Source: Akkermansia sp.
Lineage (GTDB): Bacteria; Verrucomicrobiota; Verrucomicrobiia; Verrucomicrobiales; Akkermansiaceae
NCBI GenBank assembly: GCA_017555025.1
Contig: JAFZHC010000069.1
Span: 22,607-86,606, forward strand
DNA length: 64,000 bases
Direction: 5' to 3'
Under the pieces are notes generated by a model. The model did no database searches, had not been told where the DNA came from, and saw only the letters and a program-made list of their open reading frames with translations. Positions 1-8,876 of the stretch are shown here, one piece after another. The position numbers and the translations under genes are program-made. Each line of letters begins with the position of its first letter. Within the stretch, counting starts at the first letter, position 1.

Positions 1-2
1 CT

Positions 3-1283
3 GAGGTGGAGGCTCTTGCCCCTGTGGAAGGTCTTGACCGCTTGGCCGCCGCTGCTCTGGAGCACGAGGATTATGACCTGCAACTGCGCCTTGACCGCCA
101 GCTGCAGGAGAAGGCGCTCAACATGCCCTCTGCCACATCGCTGTTGCTGCGCTCCATCCGTCGCTCCGCCCAGACCTACATTCGCATGCACCAGAACGAC
201 GAGGCTGTGAAGGCGATTTCCCGCCTCGAGATGGCCAGCGTGCTGGCTCGTTTGTCCGACCCCGCTCTGGCTGCCGAAGCCGCTGATTTGCAGATGTTGC
301 GTGCGGAGGTGAGCGGCGTGCGTGAGCATGCGCTGCAGATGGTGCGCAATATTCTGGAGGCCGCTAAATGGCCGTCATGCCCGGCTACGGCTAAGCTTAT
401 GCTGGAGGAGGTCTCCAACACCCTGCGTGACAATCCTCAGCTGGGTGCTCAGGCACTCAAGGATGTGGAGGCTAAATTGCTGCGCTGCCGAGATTCGATG
501 CTCGAGTTCCCCGACCGCGAGCATAAGCTGCCCCTGTGCTACACCATGTTGGGTGAGCTGCGCTACCGCATGGGCGAGTATGCCGGTTGTGCTGAGGCTC
601 TTAATCTGGCCGGTGCGTTTGCCTCCGGCTACGGTGAGATGACGCCTGAACTGCAGCTGAAGCTCTGCCGCCTGCGCTCCCGTGCCTACGAGGCCTGCGG
701 CGCTGTGGGCGAGGCCATGAATGATTACCGCTACCTGCTGGAGCACGAGAAGGAGCCCGTGGAGATTTTTCGCTGTCTGAACTTTTTGGCCGCCCATGCT
801 GAGGGGGCTGAAAAAATTGAGCTGCTGACCCGCTGCTGGGATATGATGCAGGCTAACGCCACGCTGGTGAAGGATAGCCCGGTTTCTCCCGCTGACATCG
901 CCTCGCAGCTGTCGGCCTACTACAGCGAGCAGAACGACTACACCAACGCCATTAAATGGGTGACGGAGAGCGTGAAGCTGGTGGAGCAGAGCAACCCCGA
1001 CCTGACAGACGGCAAGGTGCTGCGAGCTCGCATGGAACTCGCGCTGCTGGAGCGCAAGACCGGCAAAAACGACTGGGGTGCCGTGGTGAAACTTCGCGAC
1101 ATCGTGCGTGCCATTGAGGGTATGAGCGAGGAAGATCGCGAGAAGCTCGATGCCGCCGACTCTAAGCTTTACCGTACAGCCGTGCGTGAGTTCGCCCGTA
1201 CCTACCTCTTCACCGGCGACAAGCAGCTGGCCAAGCAGGTTATCCGCAAGATTAAAGAGTCTCTCCCCGAAAAGGTTCGTTAA
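3..1283 (+). CDS. C-terminal part of a helical-repeat (TPR-like) protein
   Basis: The reading frame is open to the left edge, so this is the 3' part of a longer gene; the first in-frame start-like codon is a GTG at 6, but nothing marks it as the true start. The 425 visible residues are almost entirely amphipathic helix with Ala/Leu/Tyr spacing typical of TPR or related solenoids, for example around residues 180-260 and 290-330. No enzyme motif, signal peptide or membrane segment is visible in the part seen. It ends with TAA 12 bases before murJ, so the two are probably co-transcribed. Its function is unknown; a scaffold or secreted solenoid is only a guess. Confidence 0.75.
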   Translation, partial: EVEALAPVEGLDRLAAAALEHEDYDLQLRLDRQLQEKALNMPSATSLLLRSIRRSAQTYIRMHQNDEAVKAISRLEMASVLARLSDPALAAEAADLQMLRAEVSGVREHALQMVRNILEAAKWPSCPATAKLMLEEVSNTLRDNPQLGAQALKDVEAKLLRCRDSMLEFPDREHKLPLCYTMLGELRYRMGEYAGCAEALNLAGAFASGYGEMTPELQLKLCRLRSRAYEACGAVGEAMNDYRYLLEHEKEPVEIFRCLNFLAAHAEGAEKIELLTRCWDMMQANATLVKDSPVSPADIASQLSAYYSEQNDYTNAIKWVTESVKLVEQSNPDLTDGKVLRARMELALLERKTGKNDWGAVVKLRDIVRAIEGMSEEDREKLDAADSKLYRTAVREFARTYLFTGDKQLAKQVIRKIKESLPEKVR

Positions 1284-1295
1284 TCATTCTCTCTC

Positions 1296-3149
1296 ATGTC
1301 TTCCCTGCACAAAAAGAGCCTTATTGCAACGGCTGCTATCTTCTGTTGCCGTTTTACCGGCTTGCTGCGCGAGGTGGTATATACCGCCTTGTTTGGCGCA
1401 ACCGGTGCGTTAGATGCCTTCCTGACAGCCTTCCGCGTGCCCAACATGCTGCGCGATATGTTTGCCGAGGGCGCACTTTCTCAGAGTTTCACCAGCGTGA
1501 TGAGCAAGGTGGAGAAGCAGGACGGCCCCGATGCTGCATGGAAGCTGGCTAATCAGGTAGTGGCTCAGCTCGTGTCGCTCATGCTCTGCATTGTGGCGCT
1601 GGGTGTGCTGCTGTCCGGCGTGTTCATGCAATGGCTCTACCCGGAGCGTGCTTCTCTCGTGCTGGAGTGTCCGCCTGCGGCTGTGGCTCCTGCCGAGGTG
1701 GCTGAGGCTACCTACAAGGGTGCCGAAGTGAATGCCGATGGCCGTACCACCGCCACCTTTACCTTGACTGCCCCGCTGGCCGGGGTGAGCCCTGAGAGCG
1801 TGGTGCGCGTGACGACTCTGGAGCAACTTCAGCCCGGTCAGCAGGTAAAGCTTAGCGCTGAGCGTGTGGCCGGTACTCTGCGGGTGGAGAAGCGTGATTT
1901 CCTTGACCTCGCAGCTGATTTGTGCCGCATTATGTGGCCTTTCATCCTGCTGGCCTCGCTGTCAGCCCTCTGCATGGGCGCTTTGAATGTCTTTGGCGTG
2001 TTTGGTCTGCCCAATCTGGCCAGCGCCGCTTTCAACCTGACTACTGTAGCCGCCGGTAGCCTGATTGGTTGGCTGATAGACCCGAGCTTCGGGCCGGATG
2101 CCCTCTACGGCTTTGCTATTGCCGTGGTGCTGGGTGGTGTTGCCCAGGTGCTGGTGCAGGTACCCACCCTCCGTCGCAAGGGCTACCGCTTTGCCTGGTG
2201 CATCGGCGTGCAGCTGAAGGCCGGTAAATTCCTCATCACCGACCCCGCCGCCCGTCGCATTTGGTTGCTGATGATTCCCGGAGTTATCGCCGCCGGTATC
2301 ACGCAAACCAACATCTTTATTAACACCGCCTTTGCTCTGTATCTGCCCGGCGGTGCTGTTACGGCCATGTCCGGCGCTTTCCACCTCTGGCAGCTGCCTG
2401 TGGCCCTCTTCGGGGTGGCGGTGGGTATGGTAGTGCTGCCCGGTGTGTCGCGCATGACCCTGGAGCAGGGGGGCGAAGCCGGTCGCCATATTGCTGAGCA
2501 TCTGGCGCAAGCCATGCGTTTTGTCGCCTTTTTTGCCGTACCCTCAGCAGTCGTGCTGGGTATATGGGGGCAGGAAATTGTGAGCATCTTCTTCCAGCGC
2601 GGGCGCTTCGATGCAGCCGCCTCGGCTCTTACCGGTCAGGTGCTTGGTGCCTACTGCTTCGGCCTGCTCGGCTACGCCGGCATGAAAGTCTTGCAACCCG
2701 TCTTCCTAGCCCTCGAGAAACCCTGGGCTCCCGCCGGGCTCGCTCTCGTGGCCGCTACCATCTCCGTCTCGCTTAACTACTGCTTTGTGCACATCTTTAA
2801 GTTCACCGAGGCCAGCTGGCTTGCGCTGACAACCTCCGTTGTCACCACGCTCAACTTCCTCTTCTACTTCTTCTACCTGCGCCGTTTGCTCGGCACCATG
2901 GCCTTGCGCTCCCTGCTGCCGGGGCTCCTGCGCATCGCCGCCGCCGGTACGGTGCTCGGCATCCTCTGCTGGCAGATTCGCGGCCTCTTCTTCTCCGGCT
3001 TCCTTGGCTGGGACTTCTTCTCCCGCTTCGGCTCCCTCGCCCTCGCCGGTGCCGTGGTAGGTGGTATCTACCTCGCCGCCTGCTTCCTCTTCCGCGTTCC
3101 TGAGCTCGAGGCCTTCGCCAACCGCTTCCTGAAGAAAAAGCGTAAGTAA
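1296..3149 (+). CDS. murJ: Lipid II flippase MurJ (MviN family) with an extra periplasmic insert
   Basis: MurJ moves lipid II across the inner membrane for peptidoglycan synthesis. The MviN signature is clear: an N-terminal GLLREV motif, FRVPNMLRDMFAEGALS near residues 46-62, and about fourteen hydrophobic helices, with FFQRGRFD near residue 435. The protein is 617 residues, about 100 longer than the usual 510-530. Most of the excess lies at residues 117-200, between helices 3 and 4, a loop expected on the periplasmic side; it reads as a small Thr/Val-rich beta-like domain. The start ATG follows the upstream stop by 12 bases and has no Shine-Dalgarno sequence. The C-terminus is lysine-rich. 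Confidence 0.95.
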   Translation: MSSLHKKSLIATAAIFCCRFTGLLREVVYTALFGATGALDAFLTAFRVPNMLRDMFAEGALSQSFTSVMSKVEKQDGPDAAWKLANQVVAQLVSLMLCIVALGVLLSGVFMQWLYPERASLVLECPPAAVAPAEVAEATYKGAEVNADGRTTATFTLTAPLAGVSPESVVRVTTLEQLQPGQQVKLSAERVAGTLRVEKRDFLDLAADLCRIMWPFILLASLSALCMGALNVFGVFGLPNLASAAFNLTTVAAGSLIGWLIDPSFGPDALYGFAIAVVLGGVAQVLVQVPTLRRKGYRFAWCIGVQLKAGKFLITDPAARRIWLLMIPGVIAAGITQTNIFINTAFALYLPGGAVTAMSGAFHLWQLPVALFGVAVGMVVLPGVSRMTLEQGGEAGRHIAEHLAQAMRFVAFFAVPSAVVLGIWGQEIVSIFFQRGRFDAAASALTGQVLGAYCFGLLGYAGMKVLQPVFLALEKPWAPAGLALVAATISVSLNYCFVHIFKFTEASWLALTTSVVTTLNFLFYFFYLRRLLGTMALRSLLPGLLRIAAAGTVLGILCWQIRGLFFSGFLGWDFFSRFGSLALAGAVVGGIYLAACFLFRVPELEAFANRFLKKKRK

Positions 3150-3537
3150 AATAATCTTCAATTGGCCATCAGCCCGACGAGGTGTCGAACCGGGGGTACC
3201 CGCGGAATCCTCAACCCTCGAAGATGGAGCATATTCGTAAGCGATGGGAGGTATTTGACGCAGTCCCTTTTTTCAACGAATTGAAATTGCTAATTGTTGC
3301 CAAAAATCTTGTAATACACTTTCATGGCAACGGACCCAGACCAACCTATAACAGCACCTATTACAGCTCCTGCCATCACGGCAATCATCAGAGTAACAAG
3401 AAGCCACACTAAACAAATCAATGCTGTAACTAATAATACATCCTCAAACGCTCCCTTTTCTGCGTTCGCATTCTACTGCTTATTTATGCTTTTGTAAAGA
3501 AAGATGATGTGAAATTATTGGAGTGGACACTTCTCAC
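3150..3537. other. AT-rich intergenic gap with a possible small structured element
   Basis: No convincing intact gene is seen here. The left part, 3166-3227, can be closed by CCATC/GATGG with nested CGAGG/CCTCG-type pairings, which could be a structured RNA or a decayed one, but it matches no family I recognise. The middle holds a minus-strand hydrophobic frame (3290-3472) listed separately. The right part, 3410-3537, is markedly AT-rich compared with its neighbours and leads into the nuoA promoter. Confidence 0.4.
3290..3472 (-). pseudogene. Possible remnant of a small membrane protein
   Basis: On the minus strand a 60-codon open frame encodes a strongly hydrophobic stretch (LICLVWLLVTLMIAVMAGAV and onward) ending KIFGNN then TAG. 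It has no ATG until well inside the hydrophobic segment, only TTG at 3421 or GTG at 3409, and an in-frame stop just upstream at 3473-3475. The composition looks protein-like, so it may be the 3' end of a decayed gene or an intact very small membrane protein. No family is recognised. Confidence 0.3.
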
Positions 3538-3566
3538 TTGACAACCCCCTTGCTAAGTGGTATAAA
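3538..3566 (+). promoter_or_regulatory. Promoter of nuoA
   Basis: TTGACA at 3538-3543 and TATAAA at 3561-3566 are separated by 17 bp, a near-consensus sigma70-type promoter. The -10 box ends 14 bases before the nuoA ATG, which predicts a leader of only about 8 nt. Confidence 0.8.
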
Positions 3567-3580
3567 AGCCTCGTTAAGCC

Positions 3581-3973
3581 ATGCTCCAGGAATATTTATC
3601 AGCCTTCATTCAGTTAGTGGCCGGTTTTGGATTTGCCGGTCTGATTATCGTGCTCAGCGTGATTTTTGGTCGCCGTGCTAAGTTGCAACCTGCTCAGGAT
3701 GTGCCGTATGAGTGTGGTAACGTGCCTGAGGGTGATGGTGCTCCGTCGTTTTTCTCGATTAAGTACTACATTGTGGCCATTCTGTTCCTGGTGTTCGACT
3801 TGGAGGTAGTGTTCCTGTACCCCTGGGCTTTGGGCTTTAAGGAGTTTGTGATGGACAACTGCGCGGCTTTCCTGTCGATGACGGTGTTTATTGCCGTGCT
3901 GATGATTGCCTACCTGTATGCGCTGGGCAAGGGTGTGATTGTATGGCACCGCAACCCGTCTGCACGCCGCTAA
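3581..3973 (+). CDS. nuoA: NADH-quinone oxidoreductase subunit A
   Basis: NuoA is a small membrane subunit of respiratory complex I near the quinone site. The 130-residue protein has three hydrophobic helices, the conserved PYECG motif at residues 42-46 in the first long loop, and the second-helix signature [22 protein letters not shown] region with acidic residues at about 73-75. Length fits the family (120-150). No other nuo gene lies in the window: the next gene is metH on the same strand, with a hairpin terminator between. It has its own strong promoter, so nuoA is transcribed alone and must be matched with the rest of complex I elsewhere. Confidence 0.95.
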   Translation: MLQEYLSAFIQLVAGFGFAGLIIVLSVIFGRRAKLQPAQDVPYECGNVPEGDGAPSFFSIKYYIVAILFLVFDLEVVFLYPWALGFKEFVMDNCAAFLSMTVFIAVLMIAYLYALGKGVIVWHRNPSARR

Positions 3974-4006
3974 TCTGACCGGGCTACGGCAACGCTTTAA
4001 TTTGCA

Positions 4007-4040
4007 GGGCGGCTTCTTTAGCGGAAGTCGCCCGTTTTTT
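4007..4040 (+). terminator. Rho-independent terminator between nuoA and metH
   Basis: GGGCGGCTTC at 4007-4016 pairs with GGAAGTCGCCC at 4022-4033 around a short loop (one G-T pair), followed by GTTTTTT. It separates nuoA from metH; because it sits only 25 bases before metH it could also act as an attenuator for that gene. Confidence 0.75.
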
Positions 4041-4064
4041 CACCGGATACCTTTTGACAACAGA

Positions 4065-7000
4065 ATGATGGACGCACAGAGTCGCCGCAATTGGCTGCAA
4101 CAGACATTAACGGAGCGCATTCTCATGCTCGATGGCGGGCAGGGAACGATGATTCAGAAGCATGGCTTGCAGGAGGATGACTACCGCGGCGAGCGCTTTG
4201 CCGACCGTGAGCGTTACCCTCAGGACTTGCGCAACAACAATGATGTGCTGGTGCTGACGCGCCCGGACATCATTCGCGACATGTGCGAGCAGTACCTTGC
4301 GGCGGGTTCGGACATCATCAGCACCTGCACCTTCTCGGCGACGAGTATAGGGCAGCATGAGTTCTTCCATGCCGGGGCGGCTGAGCAGAAGCATGACCAG
4401 GCTTATTATGATGCCGTGCTGGCGGATGCTCCGCTGGCGGAGCTGGTGCGCGAGATGAACCTGGCTGCCTGCGCCATTGCTCGTGCGGCTGCGGATGCCG
4501 CGGCTGCGGCAGATGGTCGCCCGCGTCTGGTGGCGGGTTCCATAGGGCCGATGGCGGTGACGACCTCGCTCTCGCCGGATGTAAATGACCCGGGATTCCG
4601 TGCGGTGAACTTTGACCAACTGCGCCGTGCGTACAGGGAGCAGGTGATTGCTCTGGCCGATGGCGGGGTGGATGTGCTGCTGCTGGAGACGATTTTCGAC
4701 ACGCTGAATGCCAAGGCTTGTCTGTACGCTCTTGCTGAGCTGCGCGAGGAGCGTGAGCTGCCGCCGGTGATGATTAGCTTTACCATTACGGACCGAGCAG
4801 GTCGTACGCTGAGCGGGCAGACGGTGGAGGCCTTCTGGAACTCGGTGCGCCATGCCAAGCCGCTGAGTGTGGGCATCAACTGTGCGCTGGGGGCTGACCT
4901 GATGTTGCCCTTTGCTCAGGAGCTGAGCGGCCTGGCCGATTGTGCCATCAGCATGTACCCGAATGCCGGTTTGCCTGACCCGCTGAGCCCGAGGGGGTAT
5001 GCTCACAGCGCGGAGCACATGGCGGGAATTTTGCGTGGCTATGCGGAGCAGGGGCTTATTAACTTTGTAGGTGGTTGCTGCGGTACCACGCCGGAGTACA
5101 TCGCGGCTATTCGCGAGGCGGTGGCGGGCTTTGCCCCGCGTGCCATCCCCACCCGCGAGCCGGATGGTGTGCTGCGCCTGAGCGGTCTGGAGGTCTGCAA
5201 CCACCGCCGCGAGGAGGGGTTGTTGTTCATTGGTGAGCGCTGCAATGTGGCAGGCTCTCCCAAGTTTGCCCGCCTGATTCGAGAGGGAAACTATGCGGAG
5301 GCGTTGGAGATTGCCCGTGCGCAGGTGCAAAAGGGAGCTCGTGTGCTGGATTTCTGCTTTGACGATGGCATGATTGATGGCCCGGCCGCGATGACCCGAT
5401 TCCTGAACCTCGTTGCCGCAGAGCCGGATATCGCCCGCGTGCCCTGCATGATTGACTCCTCCAAGTGGGAGGTGATTGAGGCCGGCCTGAAATGTGTACA
5501 GGGTAAGGCGATTGTGAACTCTATTTCGCTGAAGAACGGTGAAGCTGAGTTCCTGCACCATGCCCGCATCATTCGCCGTTTTGGTGCGGCCGTGGTGGTG
5601 ATGGGCTTTGACGAGAATGGGCAGGCCAGCGGCTATGAAGACCGCGTGGCTATTGCTCACCGTGCTTATGAATTGCTCACGCAGCAGGTGGGGTTCCCGG
5701 CGGAGGATATCATCTTTGATCCGAACGTGCTGACCGTTGGCACGGGGCTGCCGGAGCACTCTAACCTGGCTCGCGATTTCTTCCGTGCCTCTGCGGAGAT
5801 TCGCCGCTGTCACCCCCTCTGCCATATCTCAGGCGGTATTTCCAACGTGAGCTTCGCCTTCCGTGGTAACAATCCGGTGCGCGAGGCGATGCACAGCGCC
5901 TTTCTTCATCATTCCGGCTGTGATCTGTGCATTGTGAATGCGGCTCTGATGACGCCGTATGAGACCATCCCCGCCCACCGTCGCAAGCTGGTGGAGGATG
6001 TGCTGCTCAATACCTGTGAGGATGCCACAGAGTGCCTGATTGCCTATGCTCAGGAGCTGGCCGAGGCAAAAGCCGCGCTGAAAGCCGCCGGTGCCGGTGC
6101 GCCTGCTCCCGCTCCCGAAAAGAAGGTGGACCGCAGCGCCATGCCGGTGAAAGAGCGCTTGGCTTATGCTCTGGTGAATGGGCTGACCACCCATATTGAG
6201 GCCGATACTCGTGAGGCTTTAGAAGTATGCGGTAGCCCGTTGGCTGTCATTGAGGGGCCGTTGATGGATGGCATGAAGCAGGTGGGTGAGCTGTTCGGCG
6301 CCGGTAAGATGTTCCTGCCGCAGGTGGTGAAGAGTGCTCGCGTGATGAAGCAGAGTGTTGCTGTGCTCACCCCGTTGCTGGAGAGTGCTCAGGCCGGTCA
6401 GCAGGCCGCCGCTACCGTGGTGCTGGCTACGGTGAAGGGTGACGTGCACGACATCGGCAAGAATATTGTGAGTGTGGTGCTTGCTTGCAATGGCTTCCGC
6501 GTGGTGGATTTGGGGGTGATGGTACCCTGTGAGGATATTGTGGCTGCGGCTCAACGTGAGCAGGCGGCACTGGTGGCGCTCAGCGGGTTGATTACCCCCT
6601 CGCTGGATGAGATGGCTCATGTGGCCGAGGCTCTGCAGTCTGCCGGTATGAACATACCGCTGCTGGTGGGTGGCGCTACAACCAGCCCGCTGCATACGGC
6701 GCTGAAGCTTGCCCCCTTGTACCCGGCCGGTGTGGTGCTGCAAACGGCTGATGCCTCCACCATTGTGCCGGTCGCCAATGCTCTGTGCGGTGCCGGGCGG
6801 GAGGCTTACATAGACGGGCAAAAGGCTGAGCAAGCCCGACTGTGCGCTGAATTTGAGCAGAAAAATGTGCCGCTGATGCCGCTGTCCGAAGCTCGCAATC
6901 GGGCTCTGCCGAAAGGGGAAACGCAGCCGCAACCGAGCCGTACTGGCGTATTTACTGTGGGCGTGCCTACGGGCTGTGCCTGCCACACGCCTCAGCCGGA

Positions 7001-7748
7001 TTTCCCGCTGAGTTGGTCGCAGCTTGTGCAGAAGGCCGACTGGAGCATAACCCTGCGTACCTTCGGTATGCAGGGTGGTAACCCCGAGAAACAGCGCGAG
7101 GCCGATGCTCTGAGGGCAGATGCGGAGGCTTTGCTGAACAGAGCCATGGCTGAGGGGCGCTTGCAGGCACGGGCCTGCTTTGGTATATGGCCTGCTCAGC
7201 CCTGCGGCGATGATATTGTGCTGCAAGGGGGTGAGGTGCTGCACAGCCTGCGCCAGCAGAAGGTGGCAAAGACACCCCGATTGGCTTTGGCTGACTTTGT
7301 GACCGAGAGCAGGGGATATGTGGGGGCTATGCAGGTGAGCATCGGTGGGGCTGATGAGTGGGCCGCGGAGCTGAATGCAGCCAATGACCCCTATAATGCC
7401 CTGCTGATTGCGGCGCTGGCCAACATGCTGGCAGAGGCGCTGGCTGAGTGCACGCAGGAGGTGGTAGAGCAGTTGTGGCCGACAGAAGGCTCGACGATGG
7501 TACGCCCGGCCTGCGGTTATCCCAGCCAGCCCGACCATGCCGAAAAACGCACCGTGTTTGCTCTGTTGGATGCAACAGCCCGCACCGGTGCCATGCTGAC
7601 CGAAACCTGCATGATGAACCCCTCAGCCTCCGTCTGTGCGTTGATTTTCAATCACCCGTCGGCGCAGTATTTTGCCGTCGGGCCGATAGGTGAAGACCAG
7701 CAGCGCGACTACGCCGCTCGCAGCGGGAGAATGTTACCCCTCAGCTGA
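4065..7748 (+). CDS. metH: Cobalamin-dependent methionine synthase
   Basis: MetH transfers the methyl group of methyltetrahydrofolate to homocysteine through cobalamin. Starting at the ATG at 4065 gives 1227 residues, the same length as the E. coli enzyme, and aligns the N-terminal [10 protein letters not shown] segment correctly; a second ATG lies at 4068. Domains in order: homocysteine-binding (zinc cysteines in GINC near 272 and GGCCGTTP near 338), pterin-binding (about 360-640), cobalamin cap and B12-binding (DVHDIGKN near 792-799, His lower ligand), and a C-terminal reactivation domain with [14 protein letters not shown] and [13 protein letters not shown] motifs for SAM-dependent reactivation. 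No cobalamin riboswitch is visible in the 91-base upstream gap. Confidence 0.97.
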   Translation: MMDAQSRRNWLQQTLTERILMLDGGQGTMIQKHGLQEDDYRGERFADRERYPQDLRNNNDVLVLTRPDIIRDMCEQYLAAGSDIISTCTFSATSIGQHEFFHAGAAEQKHDQAYYDAVLADAPLAELVREMNLAACAIARAAADAAAAADGRPRLVAGSIGPMAVTTSLSPDVNDPGFRAVNFDQLRRAYREQVIALADGGVDVLLLETIFDTLNAKACLYALAELREERELPPVMISFTITDRAGRTLSGQTVEAFWNSVRHAKPLSVGINCALGADLMLPFAQELSGLADCAISMYPNAGLPDPLSPRGYAHSAEHMAGILRGYAEQGLINFVGGCCGTTPEYIAAIREAVAGFAPRAIPTREPDGVLRLSGLEVCNHRREEGLLFIGERCNVAGSPKFARLIREGNYAEALEIARAQVQKGARVLDFCFDDGMIDGPAAMTRFLNLVAAEPDIARVPCMIDSSKWEVIEAGLKCVQGKAIVNSISLKNGEAEFLHHARIIRRFGAAVVVMGFDENGQASGYEDRVAIAHRAYELLTQQVGFPAEDIIFDPNVLTVGTGLPEHSNLARDFFRASAEIRRCHPLCHISGGISNVSFAFRGNNPVREAMHSAFLHHSGCDLCIVNAALMTPYETIPAHRRKLVEDVLLNTCEDATECLIAYAQELAEAKAALKAAGAGAPAPAPEKKVDRSAMPVKERLAYALVNGLTTHIEADTREALEVCGSPLAVIEGPLMDGMKQVGELFGAGKMFLPQVVKSARVMKQSVAVLTPLLESAQAGQQAAATVVLATVKGDVHDIGKNIVSVVLACNGFRVVDLGVMVPCEDIVAAAQREQAALVALSGLITPSLDEMAHVAEALQSAGMNIPLLVGGATTSPLHTALKLAPLYPAGVVLQTADASTIVPVANALCGAGREAYIDGQKAEQARLCAEFEQKNVPLMPLSEARNRALPKGETQPQPSRTGVFTVGVPTGCACHTPQPDFPLSWSQLVQKADWSITLRTFGMQGGNPEKQREADALRADAEALLNRAMAEGRLQARACFGIWPAQPCGDDIVLQGGEVLHSLRQQKVAKTPRLALADFVTESRGYVGAMQVSIGGADEWAAELNAANDPYNALLIAALANMLAEALAECTQEVVEQLWPTEGSTMVRPACGYPSQPDHAEKRTVFALLDATARTGAMLTETCMMNPSASVCALIFNHPSAQYFAVGPIGEDQQRDYAARSGRMLPLS

Positions 7749-7871
7749 GCACTCGTGCACGACGGGGCCGTAACGGACGGAATACCCCCTGATTGCAAAG
7801 GCTGAGGCTTGCTTGGGGGTAAAATTCTGCTCTAAATAAGCAGAAAGTGTGGGGCAAGTCTTGTTTTGAGC

Positions 7872-7900
7872 TTGCAAAGCGGTGTGCTAACGGTTAAAAT
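7872..7900 (+). promoter_or_regulatory. Promoter of the nucleotidyltransferase-nahK pair
   Basis: TTGCAA at 7872-7877 and TAAAAT at 7895-7900 are 17 bp apart. The predicted leader is about 40 nt and pyrimidine-rich before the ATG at 7948. A perfect 7-bp inverted repeat, TTCTGCT/AGCAGAA at 7825-7845, lies upstream and could be an operator or the end of metH transcription. Confidence 0.5.
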
Positions 7901-7947
7901 GTGGGCACGTACAGTTGTACTCATCTCTTTTTTAAACCAAAATTATC

Positions 7948-8856
7948 ATGAAACCTACACTCCTTGTTCTCGCAGCAGGTATGGGCAGCCGTTACGGTGG
8001 CCTGAAGCAGCTGGACCCCATGGGCCCCAACGGTGAAGTAATTCTCGATTACTCCGTGTATGATGCCATCCGCGCCGGTTTCGGTAAGGTGGTCTTCATT
8101 ATCCGCAAAGATTTTGAAGAGGCTTTCAAGAGCCAGGTAGGTGCTCGTTTCGCCGGCAAGATTGAGGTCGACTACGCTTTCCAGAGCCTTGACGACCTGC
8201 CCGAGGGGTACAGTGTGCCTGAGGGCCGTGTGAAGCCCTGGGGTACCGCCCACGCTCTGCTGGCTGCCCGCGACGTGGTGAATGAGCCCTTCGGCGTGGT
8301 GAATGCTGACGACTTCTACGGTGCCGACGCTTTTGTGAAGGCCGCTGAGTTCCTTACCGCCGATGCCGGCTGCCCTTGCAAGGAGCACTACGGCATGATT
8401 GGCTATCCCCTTAAGAACACCCTCAGCGACCACGGTGACGTGAACCGCGGTATCTGCGGCATTAAGGATGGCTACCTCGACAGCGTTGAGGAGTACACCA
8501 AGATTAAGACTGAGGACGACGGCGTATGCCGTGGCGACAGCCTCTCCGGCGAGCGCAAGCCCGTTGACCCTGAGGAGCTCGTGTCCATGAACTTCTGGGT
8601 ATTCCCCGCCAGCTTCATTGCTCAGATTAAGGATCACTTCACCCGCTTCCTTGCCGCTCACGGCAGCGAGCAGAAGAGCGAGTGCTACATCCCCACCGTG
8701 GTGGATGAGCTTATTCACAACGGCAAGGCTGATTGCCGCGTGATTAAGACCACCGCCAACTGGCTGGGCGTGACCTACCCGAGCGACAAGCCCGCTGTGG
8801 TAGAGAGCATTGCCAAGCTTGTGGAGGAGGGTGTATACCCCGCCAAACTCGGCTAA
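7948..8856 (+). CDS. Sugar-phosphate nucleotidyltransferase
   Basis: This is a Rossmann-like NTP-transferase that would attach a nucleotide to a sugar 1-phosphate. The N-terminus has the pyrophosphorylase signature LAAGMGSRYGGLKQL (residues 8-22), with the invariant Gly/Arg/Lys, followed by a DDFYG metal-binding segment near residue 118 (VNADDFYGADAF). Length 302 fits the family. It is followed 20 bases later by a kinase closely resembling N-acetylhexosamine 1-kinase, so a likely job is making UDP-GlcNAc or UDP-GalNAc from the kinase product. That substrate assignment is inferred from the neighbour only. No Shine-Dalgarno is visible. Confidence 0.85.
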   Translation: MKPTLLVLAAGMGSRYGGLKQLDPMGPNGEVILDYSVYDAIRAGFGKVVFIIRKDFEEAFKSQVGARFAGKIEVDYAFQSLDDLPEGYSVPEGRVKPWGTAHALLAARDVVNEPFGVVNADDFYGADAFVKAAEFLTADAGCPCKEHYGMIGYPLKNTLSDHGDVNRGICGIKDGYLDSVEEYTKIKTEDDGVCRGDSLSGERKPVDPEELVSMNFWVFPASFIAQIKDHFTRFLAAHGSEQKSECYIPTVVDELIHNGKADCRVIKTTANWLGVTYPSDKPAVVESIAKLVEEGVYPAKLG

Positions 8857-8876
8857 TCTTCAGAATTAATCGACTT

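Noticed and set aside
3166..3227. Possible tRNA or tmRNA fragment in the murJ-nuoA gap
   Set aside because: A GGTTCGAC-like word appears on the minus strand but no T-arm, acceptor stem or anticodon arm can be built.
3182..3412. Plus-strand 76-codon frame in the murJ-nuoA gap
   Set aside because: The sequence (ending CHHGNHQSNKKPH) looks random, and the minus strand of the same region carries the more protein-like hydrophobic frame.
3974..4064. Cobalamin or SAM riboswitch before metH
   Set aside because: The 91-base gap is taken up by a terminator hairpin and contains none of the conserved riboswitch boxes.
4107..7538. Long minus-strand open frames (up to 572 codons) opposite metH
   Set aside because: They run exactly antiparallel to a fully recognisable gene, are rich in His/Gln/Arg, show no domain, and arise from the codon bias of the sense strand.
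7825..7845. Terminator after metH
   Set aside because: The 7-bp inverted repeat TTCTGCT/AGCAGAA has no T run after it on the plus strand; it may equally be an operator.
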